Assembly (NCBI RefSeq): GCF_902499125.1
Contig: NZ_CABVPX010000021.1
Span: forward strand, 1 to 64,000
DNA from: Burkholderia arboris
Lineage (GTDB): Bacteria > Pseudomonadota > Gammaproteobacteria > Burkholderiales > Burkholderiaceae
DNA: 64,000 nt
Direction of reading: 5' to 3'
The translations under genes and the position numbers were made by a program. The notes under the pieces were generated by a model. That model was not told where the DNA came from and made no database searches. It saw only the letters and a program-made list of their open reading frames with translations. Positions 26,278 to 36,660 of the stretch are shown piece after piece (the first letter of the stretch is position 1; each line of letters starts with the position of its first letter).

Positions 26278-27729
26278 TCAGCGCTGATGACTCAGCCGGT
26301 CCCAGACGCGCATCGTCACCGCACGATAGTGATCGTGTTGGGCGGGGAAATGAACGAAGCGGCTGTCGCGCGTTGCATAAACCGGCGATGACGCGAGCGT
26401 CGTCGCATCGACGATATGGCGCGCATCGATCATGCCGGACTCGAGCAGCTCCACATAGATCGCCTGCTGGTCGCCGCCGCTCGCGTAGACCGACGAACGA
26501 TCGTCGAAACGCTCGATGCGTGCGCAGATGCGCTCGACCAGTTCGCGCATCGGCGCCACGTTGCGCACGCCGATCATGCACGAGTTGATCGCCCAGGCCG
26601 TGTGATCGGTGCCGATCACGAAGTCGCGGCCGTCGATCGTACTGTCGACGGTCTGGCTCTGGTCGATTGCCAGGATGTCCGCATCGACCCAGAACACGAA
26701 CGCATGATGCGGCAGATGTTCGCGAATCAGATGCAGCTTCGCCCAGTTCGCACCGATGCCGTCCGGCAGGAATGCAGGCGCCTCGCGATACGTGTGATAC
26801 GCATAGCCATGCCGTGTGCAGTAGCGCACGAAGTTCTCTTCGTGCAGGTCGCCGTAGCCGGCAATATGCGGCGTATGCAGGCTCACGAACGCAATACGCG
26901 CCTGCGGATTCACATGCCGCTCCGGTTCGCGTGTTCGCTGCTGCGCGGCGCGCCACTCATCCATGGCGTGCGGATGGTCGCCGCGCTGGTACCGTCCGGC
27001 ATCGTCGACGAGCGCTGCCACGTAACGGAAGTCGTAATCGGCCGCCGGCGCCCAGGCCCCGTTCACCTCGCGCCACTCGGGCGCCTGGTGCGCGACGAGC
27101 GGCCGCGCACCGGCAATCGAATCGATCGAGATACCGTCGCTCCAGACCGTCTGGGCCGACGCGAAATGACCGTTCGCAAGCGGCGCATCGAACGGCAGCG
27201 GCGGAAAGAACGCCGCAAGCAGCGTCGCCTCGCACGCATGCTGCCGCTCCGGAAGGTGCATCGCCCACTTGCCCAGTTCGACCGCCAGCCTCCGCAAGCG
27301 CTCGCGCACGTCGGGCACGTTGCGGAAGATCATTCCGCTTGCGGCGGGCAGTGCCGATTTCGTCGCCTGCGTCGTGACGATGGCATCGTATCCGTGCGCG
27401 ACATCCGCCAGCACGTGCGGATCGAACACGACGGAGAACGGATCGAGCACGAGCAGCAATGCCCCCTGCTCCATCGCGACGAGCTGCGCGATGATCGCGT
27501 GGTACTTGTACAGGATCTGCTGGCGCTCGCCGTACACGTGCATGCCGTCGACGATCGCATGCCGATAGCCGTGCAGCTGTGCGTAACGCGCGTGGTTGTC
27601 GACGAGTCCGTCGACAGGCCGATGGGAGAGGAAGGTCAGAACGGCATGCGGGCTTGCCAAGAGCATCACCTTGAGTTGCGCCAGACGATACGCGATATGT
27701 AGCGCATGACAGGTGCTCAAGTCGAGCAT
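26278..27729 (-). CDS. two-domain GT-A glycosyltransferase-like protein (GMA12/MNN10 type), N-terminal copy degenerate
   Basis: The 483-residue product seems to be two copies of one domain. In the C-terminal half, GYAYHTYRE ... WAKLHLIREHL ... FVFWVDADILAID ... CMIGVRNV carries an intact DxD (VDAD) as in galactosyl/mannosyltransferases of the GMA12/MNN10 family. The N-terminal half repeats the order: GYRHAIVDG ... YKYHAIIAQL ... LLLVLDPFSVVFD ... GMIFRNV. There the DxD is replaced by DPF, so it is probably not catalytic. No signal peptide or membrane helix is obvious, so it should act in the cytoplasm. The acceptor is unknown. The start at 27729 is uncertain. Confidence 0.65.
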   Translation of the reverse strand: MLDLSTCHALHIAYRLAQLKVMLLASPHAVLTFLSHRPVDGLVDNHARYAQLHGYRHAIVDGMHVYGERQQILYKYHAIIAQLVAMEQGALLLVLDPFSVVFDPHVLADVAHGYDAIVTTQATKSALPAASGMIFRNVPDVRERLRRLAVELGKWAMHLPERQHACEATLLAAFFPPLPFDAPLANGHFASAQTVWSDGISIDSIAGARPLVAHQAPEWREVNGAWAPAADYDFRYVAALVDDAGRYQRGDHPHAMDEWRAAQQRTREPERHVNPQARIAFVSLHTPHIAGYGDLHEENFVRYCTRHGYAYHTYREAPAFLPDGIGANWAKLHLIREHLPHHAFVFWVDADILAIDQSQTVDSTIDGRDFVIGTDHTAWAINSCMIGVRNVAPMRELVERICARIERFDDRSSVYASGGDQQAIYVELLESGMIDARHIVDATTLASSPVYATRDSRFVHFPAQHDHYRAVTMRVWDRLSHQR

Positions 27730-27822
27730 TCATTGCCCGAGGGGGCACGACGAAGGCCGCACGAGGATGCGATCCGGCAGCATCGAACCTGTCGCGCGCG
27801 ACACGGCGCGAAATGGGCCCGC

Positions 27823-27863
27823 AAAAGAAAAAGCCCCGCAAGTCCGAGAACTTGCGGGGCTTT
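27823..27863 (-). terminator. rho-independent terminator of tRNA-Ser
   Basis: AAAGCCCCGCAAG and CTTGCGGGGCTTT form a 13-bp stem around TCCGAGAA. On the minus strand it is followed by a T-rich run (complement of AAAAGAAAAA). It lies 12 nt beyond the tRNA-Ser 3' end. Confidence 0.9.
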
Positions 27864-27874
27864 GTCACCGCTTT

Positions 27875-27968
27875 TGGCGGAGACGGAGGGATTCGAACCC
27901 TCGATCCAGGTTTTGGCCCAGATGCTCCCTTAGCAGGGGAGTGCCTTCGACCTCTCGGCCACGTCTCC
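27875..27968 (-). tRNA. tRNA-Ser (anticodon GCU)
   Basis: This is a 94-nt class II tRNA with a long variable arm and encoded CCA. The 5' strand GGAGACG pairs with CGTCTCC. Anticodon stem CTCCC/GGGAG encloses CTGCTAA, giving GCU. It has its own promoter and terminator. Confidence 0.96.
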
Positions 27969-28011
27969 CAAACCTTCGCTCGCACCAGGGAGGCAGTGCG
28001 ACGAGAACAAG

Positions 28012-28040
28012 ATCATATAGGGTTTGGAGCCGTTGGTCAA
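28012..28040 (-). promoter_or_regulatory. sigma-70 promoter of tRNA-Ser
   Basis: The minus strand reads TTGACC, 17 nt, TATGAT, ending 44 nt before the tRNA 5' end. Each box has one mismatch and the spacing is ideal. Confidence 0.75.
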
Positions 28041-28078
28041 TTTCCTTGATGCATTTTCTTCAATGCATCACGAAAAAT

Positions 28079-29332
28079 TCACGATGCCTGGTCGAGTTCG
28101 AATGCCTTGTGCAGCGCGCGGACGGCCAGCTCCATGTATTTCTCGTCGATCAGCACCGAAATCTTGATTTCGGACGTCGAGATCATCTGGATGTTGATGC
28201 CCTCTTCCGACAGCGTGCGGAACATCTTGCTCGCGACGCCCACGTGCGAACGCATGCCGACGCCGACGACCGACACCTTCGACACCTTCGGGTCGCCCTG
28301 CACGCGCTCGGCGCTCACATGGCCCTGCACCTGGTTCGTGAGGATGTCCATCGCACGCTGGTAGTCGCCGCGGCCGACCGTGAACGTGAAGTCGGTTTTG
28401 CCTTCGACGCTCTGGTTCTGGATGATCATGTCGACGTCGACGTTCGCGTCGGCGACCGGACCGAGGATCTGATATGCGATGCCCGGCTTGTCGGGCACGC
28501 CCATCACCGCAATGCGTGCTTCGTCGCGCTGGAACGCGATGCCGGAAATGACTGCCTTTTCCATGGTCTCGTCTTCTTCAAAAGTAATCAGGGTGCCCGA
28601 GCGCATTTCTTCGTCGAGCGGAATCAGCGGATCGGTCAGGCTCGACAGCACACGCGTCTTCACCTGGTATTTGCCGGCGAATTCGACCGAGCGGATCTGC
28701 AGGACCTTCGAGCCGAGGCTGGCCATTTCCAGCATCTCTTCGAACGTCACGCGATCGAGGCGGCGGGCCTCTTCGACGACGCGCGGATCGGTCGTGTAGA
28801 CGCCGTCGACGTCCGTGTAGATCAGGCACTCTTCGGCATCCAGCGCAGCCGCGACCGCCACCGCCGACGTATCGGAGCCGCCACGGCCCAGCGTCGTGAT
28901 GTGGCCATCCGGATCGACGCCCTGGAAGCCCGTGATGATCACGACCTTGCCGGCGTCCAGATCGGCCTTCACGCGCTCGTCGTCGATCGAGTGAATGCGC
29001 GCCTTCGTGAACGCACTGTCGGTCTTGATCGGCACTTGCCAGCCGGCATAGCTCACGGCCTCGACGCCGATTTCCTGCAACGCGATCGACAGCAGGCCGA
29101 CGCTGACCTGCTCGCCGGTCGACGCGATCATGTCGAGCTCACGCGGGCTCGGCTGGCTCGAAATCTCTTTCGCGAGACCGAGCAGACGGTTGGTTTCGCC
29201 GGACATCGCCGAAGGCACGACCACCATCTGGTGCCCGGCCTGATGCCATTTTGCGACGCGTTTCGCGACGTTCTTGATGCGCTCGACCGAGCCCATCGAA
29301 GTGCCGCCGTATTTGTGTACGATGAGTGCCAT
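28079..29332 (-). CDS. lysC: aspartate kinase
   Basis: This enzyme phosphorylates aspartate, the first step to lysine, threonine, methionine and diaminopimelate. It has 417 residues from the ATG at 29332; the longer frame upstream has no family similarity. It starts MALIVHKYGGTSMGS with the KYGGTS nucleotide-binding motif. The catalytic amino-acid kinase domain runs to about 245. Two ACT domains follow (about 265-410), the site of feedback control by lysine and/or threonine in this family. It is a monofunctional kinase, not fused to homoserine dehydrogenase. Confidence 0.95.
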   Translation of the reverse strand: MALIVHKYGGTSMGSVERIKNVAKRVAKWHQAGHQMVVVPSAMSGETNRLLGLAKEISSQPSPRELDMIASTGEQVSVGLLSIALQEIGVEAVSYAGWQVPIKTDSAFTKARIHSIDDERVKADLDAGKVVIITGFQGVDPDGHITTLGRGGSDTSAVAVAAALDAEECLIYTDVDGVYTTDPRVVEEARRLDRVTFEEMLEMASLGSKVLQIRSVEFAGKYQVKTRVLSSLTDPLIPLDEEMRSGTLITFEEDETMEKAVISGIAFQRDEARIAVMGVPDKPGIAYQILGPVADANVDVDMIIQNQSVEGKTDFTFTVGRGDYQRAMDILTNQVQGHVSAERVQGDPKVSKVSVVGVGMRSHVGVASKMFRTLSEEGINIQMISTSEIKISVLIDEKYMELAVRALHKAFELDQAS

Positions 29333-29675
29333 TGTCGTTCTGAACTGAAGGAGAAACCGCACGGGCGCGCTGGGCAGGCCGGGTAGCCGTTCGGTCACGC
29401 GGCTTGTGGCTGTGGACGGACGACGAGGGGGACGGCTGGGACGCAACACGCAAGCGTGACGGATTTTGCCCGGAAGGCCGATCAGGCCGCGCAAACCGGG
29501 TACGTCACGCGGAAAACCTGCACAAAACGCTCAAAAATCGAGCCGAGCAAACGACCGAGCGTACCCGATAGAAGCCCGCTTGACAAGCCGCTCGCCGTGT
29601 TGGCAGCCGTTCCGGCGCTGTTTACCAAATGGTGAAAATGGGCGCGCCATCGCGCCGCCGGAAGCCAGTCCGCCG
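29333..29675. other. non-coding spacer between lysC and tilS
   Basis: This 343-bp stretch contains no credible gene. It must hold the lysC promoter at its left side, but I cannot identify a confident -35/-10 pair. No clear terminator for tilS was found, and no repeat. Confidence 0.5.
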
Positions 29676-31106
29676 CTATGCGATCAGCAGGTCGGGACGC
29701 CATTCGATCCGGCGCCATCCGGTGTCGCCCGGCGCGTCACTGTCCAGCGGGCCGACATCGCAATTGATGCCGAGCCGCGGCACGTAGATCAGCCGGTCGC
29801 CCGCGAACAAGAGCGGCACGTCGCGCTGCCAGGCCGGCACGCCGCGCTCCTGGAACAGATTCTTCAGCGTCCGGCCCGGCCCGCCCGGCGACGTACGCAT
29901 CCGTTCGCCGCCGGCACGGGCGCGCGCCGCGAGCCGCGCCCCGCGCAGCAACGCCTCCGGCACCGCATCGGCGCCGTGCGCGTCGGCTGGCGCGAACACG
30001 AACGTGCCGCGCCAGCCCGGCAGGTGCCAGACTTCCTGTCCGCCCCACGCGAGCACCGCTTCCGGGTGCGGCGCGCCCGTGCCGTCGTCGGCCGGTTCGC
30101 TGCTGTCGCCCGCTTCCCAGTAGACGACATCGCGATAGAGCCGCAGGCACTGCCCCGCATGATCGACGCGCAGCGCGTGTGCGTCATGCGCGGCACGCAG
30201 CTGTCGCATCATGTTGGCGAGCCGGGCGGCCGACGCGCCCGGCAAGCCCAGCCGGCGCATCCAGAAACGCAGCAGGTTCGCACCGCGCGTGTCGTCGAAC
30301 GCGACCAGCGCGTCGCGCGACAGCGCATGCCCGTCATCGCGCGCGGCGGCGGCGAAATCCAGTTCGGCCAGATCGTCGAGCAGCCGCTGCGCGGCGGCCG
30401 CATGCTGGGCCGCGCGGCCGAGCGCGTCGCGAAAACCCGGGAAATGCACGGCCAGCGCGGGCAGCACGTCGATCCGCAGCGCATTGCGCGCATAACGCGT
30501 ATCGCCGTTCGATTCGTCGTCGATCCACACGAGCGCGTGCTGCTCCGCATAGCGCTCAAGTTGTGCGCGCAACAATCGCAGCAACGGACGGACGCGCTCG
30601 ACGCTCACGCCGTCGGGGCGATAGCGCGGCGCCATCGCGGCGAGCCCGGCGATGCCCGCCCCGCGCAGCAATTGAAGCAGCACGGTCTCGGCCTGGTCGT
30701 CCGCGTGCTGCGCGAGCCACAGCGTGTTCGCGCCATGGCGTTCGCACATCGCGTCGAGCGCCGCATAACGACGCTCGCGCGCGGTTGCCTCGATACCGAG
30801 ACCGCTGTCGCGCGGCACGTCGACGCGCCTCGATTCGAATGCGACACCGAGCCGCGCCGCTTCCGCTTCGGCATGCGCGAGCCACGCGTCGGCGTTCGCG
30901 CTCAGGCCGTGATGCACGTGCAGCGCGACGCAACGCGCAGCGCCCGCGACACGCACGGCCGCATCGAGCAGCACCGTCGAATCGAGGCCGCCGCTGTAGG
31001 CAATCGCAATGCACGCATCCGGCGGCAGGCCGGAAAGCGCAACGCCGACCGCGTCGAGGACGACGCGGTCGGCGGAGAATTCGGTCGGCGGGATCACGAG
31101 AGGCAC
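29676..31106 (-). CDS. tilS: tRNA(Ile)-lysidine synthase
   Basis: This essential enzyme attaches lysine to C34 of the AUA-reading tRNA-Ile, changing its codon and amino-acid identity. The 476-residue product has the PP-loop ATPase motif SGGLDST at about residues 40-46, the N-type catalytic core with HHGLSANADAW, and the TilS C-terminal substrate-binding domains ending with LLFAGDRLIYVPRLG. The start is a GTG at 31106; a GTG three codons in is also possible. It lies 37 bp downstream of accA on the same strand, the order also seen in Escherichia coli. Confidence 0.93.
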   Translation of the reverse strand: MPLVIPPTEFSADRVVLDAVGVALSGLPPDACIAIAYSGGLDSTVLLDAAVRVAGAARCVALHVHHGLSANADAWLAHAEAEAARLGVAFESRRVDVPRDSGLGIEATARERRYAALDAMCERHGANTLWLAQHADDQAETVLLQLLRGAGIAGLAAMAPRYRPDGVSVERVRPLLRLLRAQLERYAEQHALVWIDDESNGDTRYARNALRIDVLPALAVHFPGFRDALGRAAQHAAAAQRLLDDLAELDFAAAARDDGHALSRDALVAFDDTRGANLLRFWMRRLGLPGASAARLANMMRQLRAAHDAHALRVDHAGQCLRLYRDVVYWEAGDSSEPADDGTGAPHPEAVLAWGGQEVWHLPGWRGTFVFAPADAHGADAVPEALLRGARLAARARAGGERMRTSPGGPGRTLKNLFQERGVPAWQRDVPLLFAGDRLIYVPRLGINCDVGPLDSDAPGDTGWRRIEWRPDLLIA

Positions 31107-31143
31107 GCGCGCGCAGCGGCGCGCGTATTGAATACGCAGCCGG

Positions 31144-32115
31144 TCATGCGCCGGGCGTGGTTTCCTTGAACTTGCCGTAGGCCATCAAGCGCTCGAAGCG
31201 GCGCTCACGCACGGCATCGATGCTCATGCCCTGGAACTGGCGCAGCGAATCGGCGAGCGCACGACGCAGCAGCGCGGCCATGCCCTTCGGATCGCGATGC
31301 GCGCCGCCGAGCGGCTCGTTGATGATCTTGTCGATCAGGCCGAGCGCCTTCAGGCGGTGCGCGGTCAGGCCCAGCGCTTCCGCGGCTTCCGGCGCCTTCG
31401 CCGCGCTCTTCCACAGGATCGACGCGCAGCCTTCCGGCGAGATCACCGAATAGGTCGAGAACTGCAGCATCATCACGGTGTCGGCCACGGCGATCGCCAG
31501 CGCGCCGCCCGAACCGCCCTCGCCGATCACGGTCGTGATGATCGGCGTCTTCAGCTCGGCCATCACGTACAGGTTGCGGCCGATCGCTTCCGACTGGCCG
31601 CGCTCTTCCGCGCCGATGCCCGGGTACGCGCCCGGCGTGTCGACGAACGTGAAGATCGGCAGCCCGAACTTCTCGGCGAGACGCATCAGGCGCTCGGCCT
31701 TGCGATAGCCTTCCGGACGCGGCATCCCGAAGTTGCGCGCGGCGCGCTCCTTCGTGTCGCGGCCCTTCTGGTGACCGATCACCATGCACGGATGACCGCC
31801 GAAGCGCGCGAGGCCGCCGACGATCGACAGGTCGTCCGCGAACGCGCGGTCGCCGTGCAGCTCGTGAAAATCGGTAAACAGTTCCGCGACGTAATCGAGC
31901 GTGTACGGACGCTGCGGGTGCCGCGCGATCTGCGAAACCTGCCACGGCGACAGGTTCGCGTAGAGGTCTTTCGTCAGTTGCTGGCTTTTCTTCGACAGCC
32001 GCTCGATTTCTTCCGAAATATCGACAGCCGAGTCGTCCTGCACGAATCGCAGCTCTTCGATCTTGGCCTCGAGTTCGGCGATCGGCTGTTCGAAATCCAG
32101 AAACGTGGTCTTCAT
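31144..32115 (-). CDS. accA: acetyl-CoA carboxylase, carboxyltransferase subunit alpha
   Basis: With AccD this subunit transfers the carboxyl group from biotin to acetyl-CoA, making malonyl-CoA for fatty acid synthesis. It has 323 residues, the standard length. It begins MKTTFLDFEQPIAELEAKIE and contains the crotonase-like core with PGAYPGIGAEERGQ and IGEGGSGGALAI, the acyl-CoA-binding glycine-rich turn. It is probably co-transcribed with tilS. Confidence 0.96.
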   Translation of the reverse strand: MKTTFLDFEQPIAELEAKIEELRFVQDDSAVDISEEIERLSKKSQQLTKDLYANLSPWQVSQIARHPQRPYTLDYVAELFTDFHELHGDRAFADDLSIVGGLARFGGHPCMVIGHQKGRDTKERAARNFGMPRPEGYRKAERLMRLAEKFGLPIFTFVDTPGAYPGIGAEERGQSEAIGRNLYVMAELKTPIITTVIGEGGSGGALAIAVADTVMMLQFSTYSVISPEGCASILWKSAAKAPEAAEALGLTAHRLKALGLIDKIINEPLGGAHRDPKGMAALLRRALADSLRQFQGMSIDAVRERRFERLMAYGKFKETTPGA

Positions 32116-32218
32116 GTGTTCGAATCCTTGGGTCTTGCGGCAGCGCGTATTCTACCCGCGCGAGCGACGCTCAAAACCAGCTCTCAACTATTGATGTTTA
32201 AAACCCGATAGCCGACGC

Positions 32219-33046
32219 TCAGGCACCGGTGTCAGGCGCGTCGAGGCTGCGCCACATGTACCAGGTCGCGACGGTGCGCCACGGCTCCCAGTTGGCTGCG
32301 ACTTCCCGCGCCTCGCTGCGCGTGACGGGTTCCCCGCTGAAATAATTGACGCTGATCGCGCGGATCAGGCCCGGATCGTCGAGCGGCAGCACGTCCGGCC
32401 GCGACAGGTTGAAGATCAGGAACATCTCGGCCGTCCAGCGGCTGATGCCGCGGATCTGCGTGAGTTCCGCGATCACGTCCTCGTCGTCCATCGACGTCCA
32501 TTTGTCGACGTGCAGCGCCCCCGATACGAAATGCTGCGCAAGATCGAGGATGTATTCCGTCTTGCGTTTCGACAGCCCGCACGCGATCAGCTTGTCCGCG
32601 CCGAGCCGGATCACCGGCTGCGGTGCGAGCTTCGGACAGGCGTCCTCGATGCGCGCCCACAGCGACTGGGCGGACGTCACCGAAATCTGCTGGCCGACGA
32701 CCGAGCGTGCCAGCGTGACGAACGGGTCGCCGCGCTTCACGAGATGCGCGGGACCGAACTTCGGAATCAGTTTCTTCAGGATGCGGTCGCGCTTGACGAG
32801 GTCGGCGCATGCCTTGTCCCAGTATGCAGGACGCACGACGACCTCCTCGCCGTCCGCTTCGGACGCACGTGTCTTGCGGGCCGCGTCGGCGGCCGGCAAC
32901 GCAGCCGCCGGCTGCGCATGACCGTTCAGCGCGCCGTTCGGCACGGCGCGCGTCGCGTCCGCCTTCGCCGCCGGCACGCGCTTGGCTGCCGGACGCGCGG
33001 CGACCGGGGTCGCGCGCCTGACCGGCGCTTTTCTGGCCGTTGCCAT
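32219..33046 (-). CDS. AlkA-type DNA-3-methyladenine glycosylase
   Basis: This HhH-GPD base-excision glycosylase has 275 residues. The first 60 or so residues form a basic, Ala/Lys/Arg-rich extension, which might add non-specific DNA binding. The catalytic domain follows, with the helix-hairpin-helix LTQIRGISRWTAEMF and the catalytic aspartate in LPLDDPGL. It lacks the iron-sulphur cysteines of Nth/MutY and the N-terminal AlkA beta domain. GGAGG before the ATG supports the start. It would remove alkylated purines; the substrate range is inferred from family. Confidence 0.88.
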   Translation of the reverse strand: MATARKAPVRRATPVAARPAAKRVPAAKADATRAVPNGALNGHAQPAAALPAADAARKTRASEADGEEVVVRPAYWDKACADLVKRDRILKKLIPKFGPAHLVKRGDPFVTLARSVVGQQISVTSAQSLWARIEDACPKLAPQPVIRLGADKLIACGLSKRKTEYILDLAQHFVSGALHVDKWTSMDDEDVIAELTQIRGISRWTAEMFLIFNLSRPDVLPLDDPGLIRAISVNYFSGEPVTRSEAREVAANWEPWRTVATWYMWRSLDAPDTGA

Positions 33047-33089
33047 CTTGCCTCCTACCTGACGGATCGGTCAGTGGAACGCACCGCGC

Positions 33090-34487
<1,398 letters not shown>

Positions 34488-34719
34488 AGAGATGAACCGT
34501 GAGCCGAAGGAAACCGCCCTGGCGAAGCTCGCCCAGCATGCGACACGGACGGACCATCTGCTGCGGCGCCAGGCCGAGCGTCCTCGTATCACATGGGGCG
34601 GTCAGGCTGCAAGCACAGCGGTGACGGCCACAGAGGCTAAGAAAGACTGTCTGACGCTCGCCGGAACGCGCAGACGTTTTGTTAGAATGGCTCGGAGTAT
34701 AACATTCCGATTTAGGCCT

Positions 34720-35442
34720 ATGAAACCTCATCGCGGCCGCGCGCAGAGCGCTGCGACCCTCGTTGCGACCACCGTCATGGGCGTCGCGCTGACGCTTTTC
34801 GCGGCCCCCGCGGCGCATGCGCAGAAGGCCCCGCCCGTGGCCGACGGCACCCCCGAGGTCGATGCGTCGATCGCCGGCAAGCAGTGGAAACAGGCACTTG
34901 CGCAGCTCGACGCGCGCATCGCGTCGAACCCGCACGACGTGCAGGCGCAGTTCAAGCGCGGCACCGTGCTGGCCCGCCTGAACCGCGACGACGACGCGAT
35001 CCAGCAGTTCGTCGCGATCACGCAGGCCTACCCCGAGCTGCCCGAGCCGTACAACAACCTTGCGGCGCTTTACGCGAAGCACGGCCGCTACGACGAAGCG
35101 CGCGCCGCGCTCGTCACCGCGACGCAATCGAACCCGGGCTACTCGCTCGCGTACGAGAACCTCGGCGATCTTTACCTCCGGCTCGCGGCCGAATCGTACA
35201 AGCGCGCGCAATCGCTCGGCCGCACGAGCGGCGCGACCGCGCAGCGTCTCGCCGATCTCCAGAAGATCGTGTCGCCGGCAAAGGCCGCGCCGGGCGCCCG
35301 CGCGGTGACGCCGGCCACGCGCGCCTACACCGACCGCGCAGCCGCGAACGTGGGCACCACCACGCTGCCGATGTCGCCGACGTTCCAGTTCAACGGTCCG
35401 TCGGGCGCACTGGCTGCGCCATACGTCGCGCCGTCGCAATAA
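34720..35442 (+). CDS. secreted tetratricopeptide-repeat protein
   Basis: The 240-residue product starts at an ATG at 34720, where a signal peptide (about 1-34, cleavage after AHA) begins. Three TPR-like helix pairs follow, with the signatures WKQALAQLDARIASNP, QAQFKRGTVLARLNRDDDAI and PYNNLAALYAKHGRYDEARAAL plus LAYENLGDLYLRLA. The C-terminal 70 residues are low complexity. It is probably a periplasmic scaffold, and it precedes two peptidyl-prolyl isomerase genes, which would fit envelope protein folding. No partner is identifiable. Confidence 0.85.
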   Translation: MKPHRGRAQSAATLVATTVMGVALTLFAAPAAHAQKAPPVADGTPEVDASIAGKQWKQALAQLDARIASNPHDVQAQFKRGTVLARLNRDDDAIQQFVAITQAYPELPEPYNNLAALYAKHGRYDEARAALVTATQSNPGYSLAYENLGDLYLRLAAESYKRAQSLGRTSGATAQRLADLQKIVSPAKAAPGARAVTPATRAYTDRAAANVGTTTLPMSPTFQFNGPSGALAAPYVAPSQ

Positions 35443-35481
35443 GCGGCGCGGCCTTTCTTCCCTCCCAACCTGAGGATCGCA

Positions 35482-36057
35482 ATGAAACGTCTGTTGCTGG
35501 CGCTTGGCGGCGCCGCCCTTCTCGCGACCGCGCCCGCATTCGCGCAATCGGCTACCGCGCACCCCGTCGTGCAGCTGAAGACCTCGCAGGGCGACATCCG
35601 CGTCGAGCTCTACCCGGAGAAGGCGCCGAAGTCGGTCGCCAACTTCCTCGATTACGTGAAGGCCGGCCAGTACAACGGCACGATCTTCCATCGCGTGATC
35701 AAGGGCTTCATGATCCAGGGCGGCGGCTACAAGACCAACTTCGAGGAGAAGCCGACCCGCGCGCCGATCCCGCTGGAGAGCCGCAATGGTCTGAAGAACC
35801 TGACGGGCACGATCGCGATGGCACGCACGAGCGATCCGAATTCGGCCACCGCGCAGTTCTTCATCAACACGGTCGACAACGGCGGCCTCGACTACCCGAA
35901 CCCGGACGGCAACGGCTATGCGGTGTTCGGCAAGGTCGTGTCGGGCCTCGACGTCGTGAAGAAGATCGAAGGCGTGGCGACGACCTCGCGCGGCCCGATG
36001 CAGGACGTGCCGGCGCAACCGATCGTGATCGAATCGGCCAGCATCGTCTCGAAGTAA
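35482..36057 (+). CDS. ppiA: periplasmic cyclophilin-type peptidyl-prolyl isomerase
   Basis: This cyclophilin of 191 residues has a signal peptide (1-22, cleavage after AFA). The active-site arginine segment FHRVIKGFMIQGGG and the substrate-binding ATAQFFINT are intact. It catalyses cis-trans isomerisation of prolyl bonds in exported proteins. The catalytic domain is closely similar to the next gene, so the pair is a tandem duplication in which one copy gained or kept a signal peptide. Confidence 0.93.
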   Translation: MKRLLLALGGAALLATAPAFAQSATAHPVVQLKTSQGDIRVELYPEKAPKSVANFLDYVKAGQYNGTIFHRVIKGFMIQGGGYKTNFEEKPTRAPIPLESRNGLKNLTGTIAMARTSDPNSATAQFFINTVDNGGLDYPNPDGNGYAVFGKVVSGLDVVKKIEGVATTSRGPMQDVPAQPIVIESASIVSK

Positions 36058-36145
36058 GAACCTGCCGGCACGTCCGGCGCCACACGCGGCCGCGTCGCAC
36101 GACCGGCCGCGTGCCATTTAAACCGCCTCACCGAAGGAATTCATC

Positions 36146-36637
36146 ATGGTTGAACTGCATACGAACCACGGCGTGATCAAGCTCGAGCTCGACGCCGCGA
36201 AGGCACCGAAGACGGTCGAGAACTTCCTGAACTACGTGAAGAAGGGCCACTACGACGGCACCGTGTTCCACCGCGTGATCAACGGCTTCATGATCCAGGG
36301 CGGCGGCTTCGAGCCGGGCCTGAAGCAAAAGCCGACCGACGCGCCGATCGACAACGAGGCGAACAACGGCCTGAAGAATGACAACTACACGGTTGCGATG
36401 GCGCGCACGAACGATCCGCACTCGGCCACCGCCCAGTTCTTCATCAACGTGAACGACAACGACTTCCTGAACCACTCGTCGCCGACGCCGCAGGGCTGGG
36501 GCTACGCTGTGTTCGGCAAGGTCGTCGAAGGTCAGGACGTGGTCGACAAGATCAAGGGCGTCAAGACGGGCAACGCCGGCTTCCACCAGGACGTGCCGGC
36601 CGACGACGTCGTGATCGAAAAGGCCGTCGTGGTCTGA
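36146..36637 (+). CDS. ppiB: cytoplasmic cyclophilin-type peptidyl-prolyl isomerase
   Basis: This 163-residue cyclophilin lacks a signal peptide and is therefore the cytoplasmic form. The motifs FHRVINGFMIQGGG and SATAQFFINVNDND are present. AAGGA precedes the ATG. It lies 88 bp after ppiA and 23 bp before lpxH, on the same strand, as in a number of beta-proteobacteria. Confidence 0.94.
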   Translation: MVELHTNHGVIKLELDAAKAPKTVENFLNYVKKGHYDGTVFHRVINGFMIQGGGFEPGLKQKPTDAPIDNEANNGLKNDNYTVAMARTNDPHSATAQFFINVNDNDFLNHSSPTPQGWGYAVFGKVVEGQDVVDKIKGVKTGNAGFHQDVPADDVVIEKAVVV

Positions 36638-36660
36638 CGCACGGTTACGGAGACACTTCG

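Noticed and set aside
29333..29494. N-terminal extension of aspartate kinase
   Set aside because: The family begins at MALIVHKYGG; the upstream residues are low-information and arginine rich.
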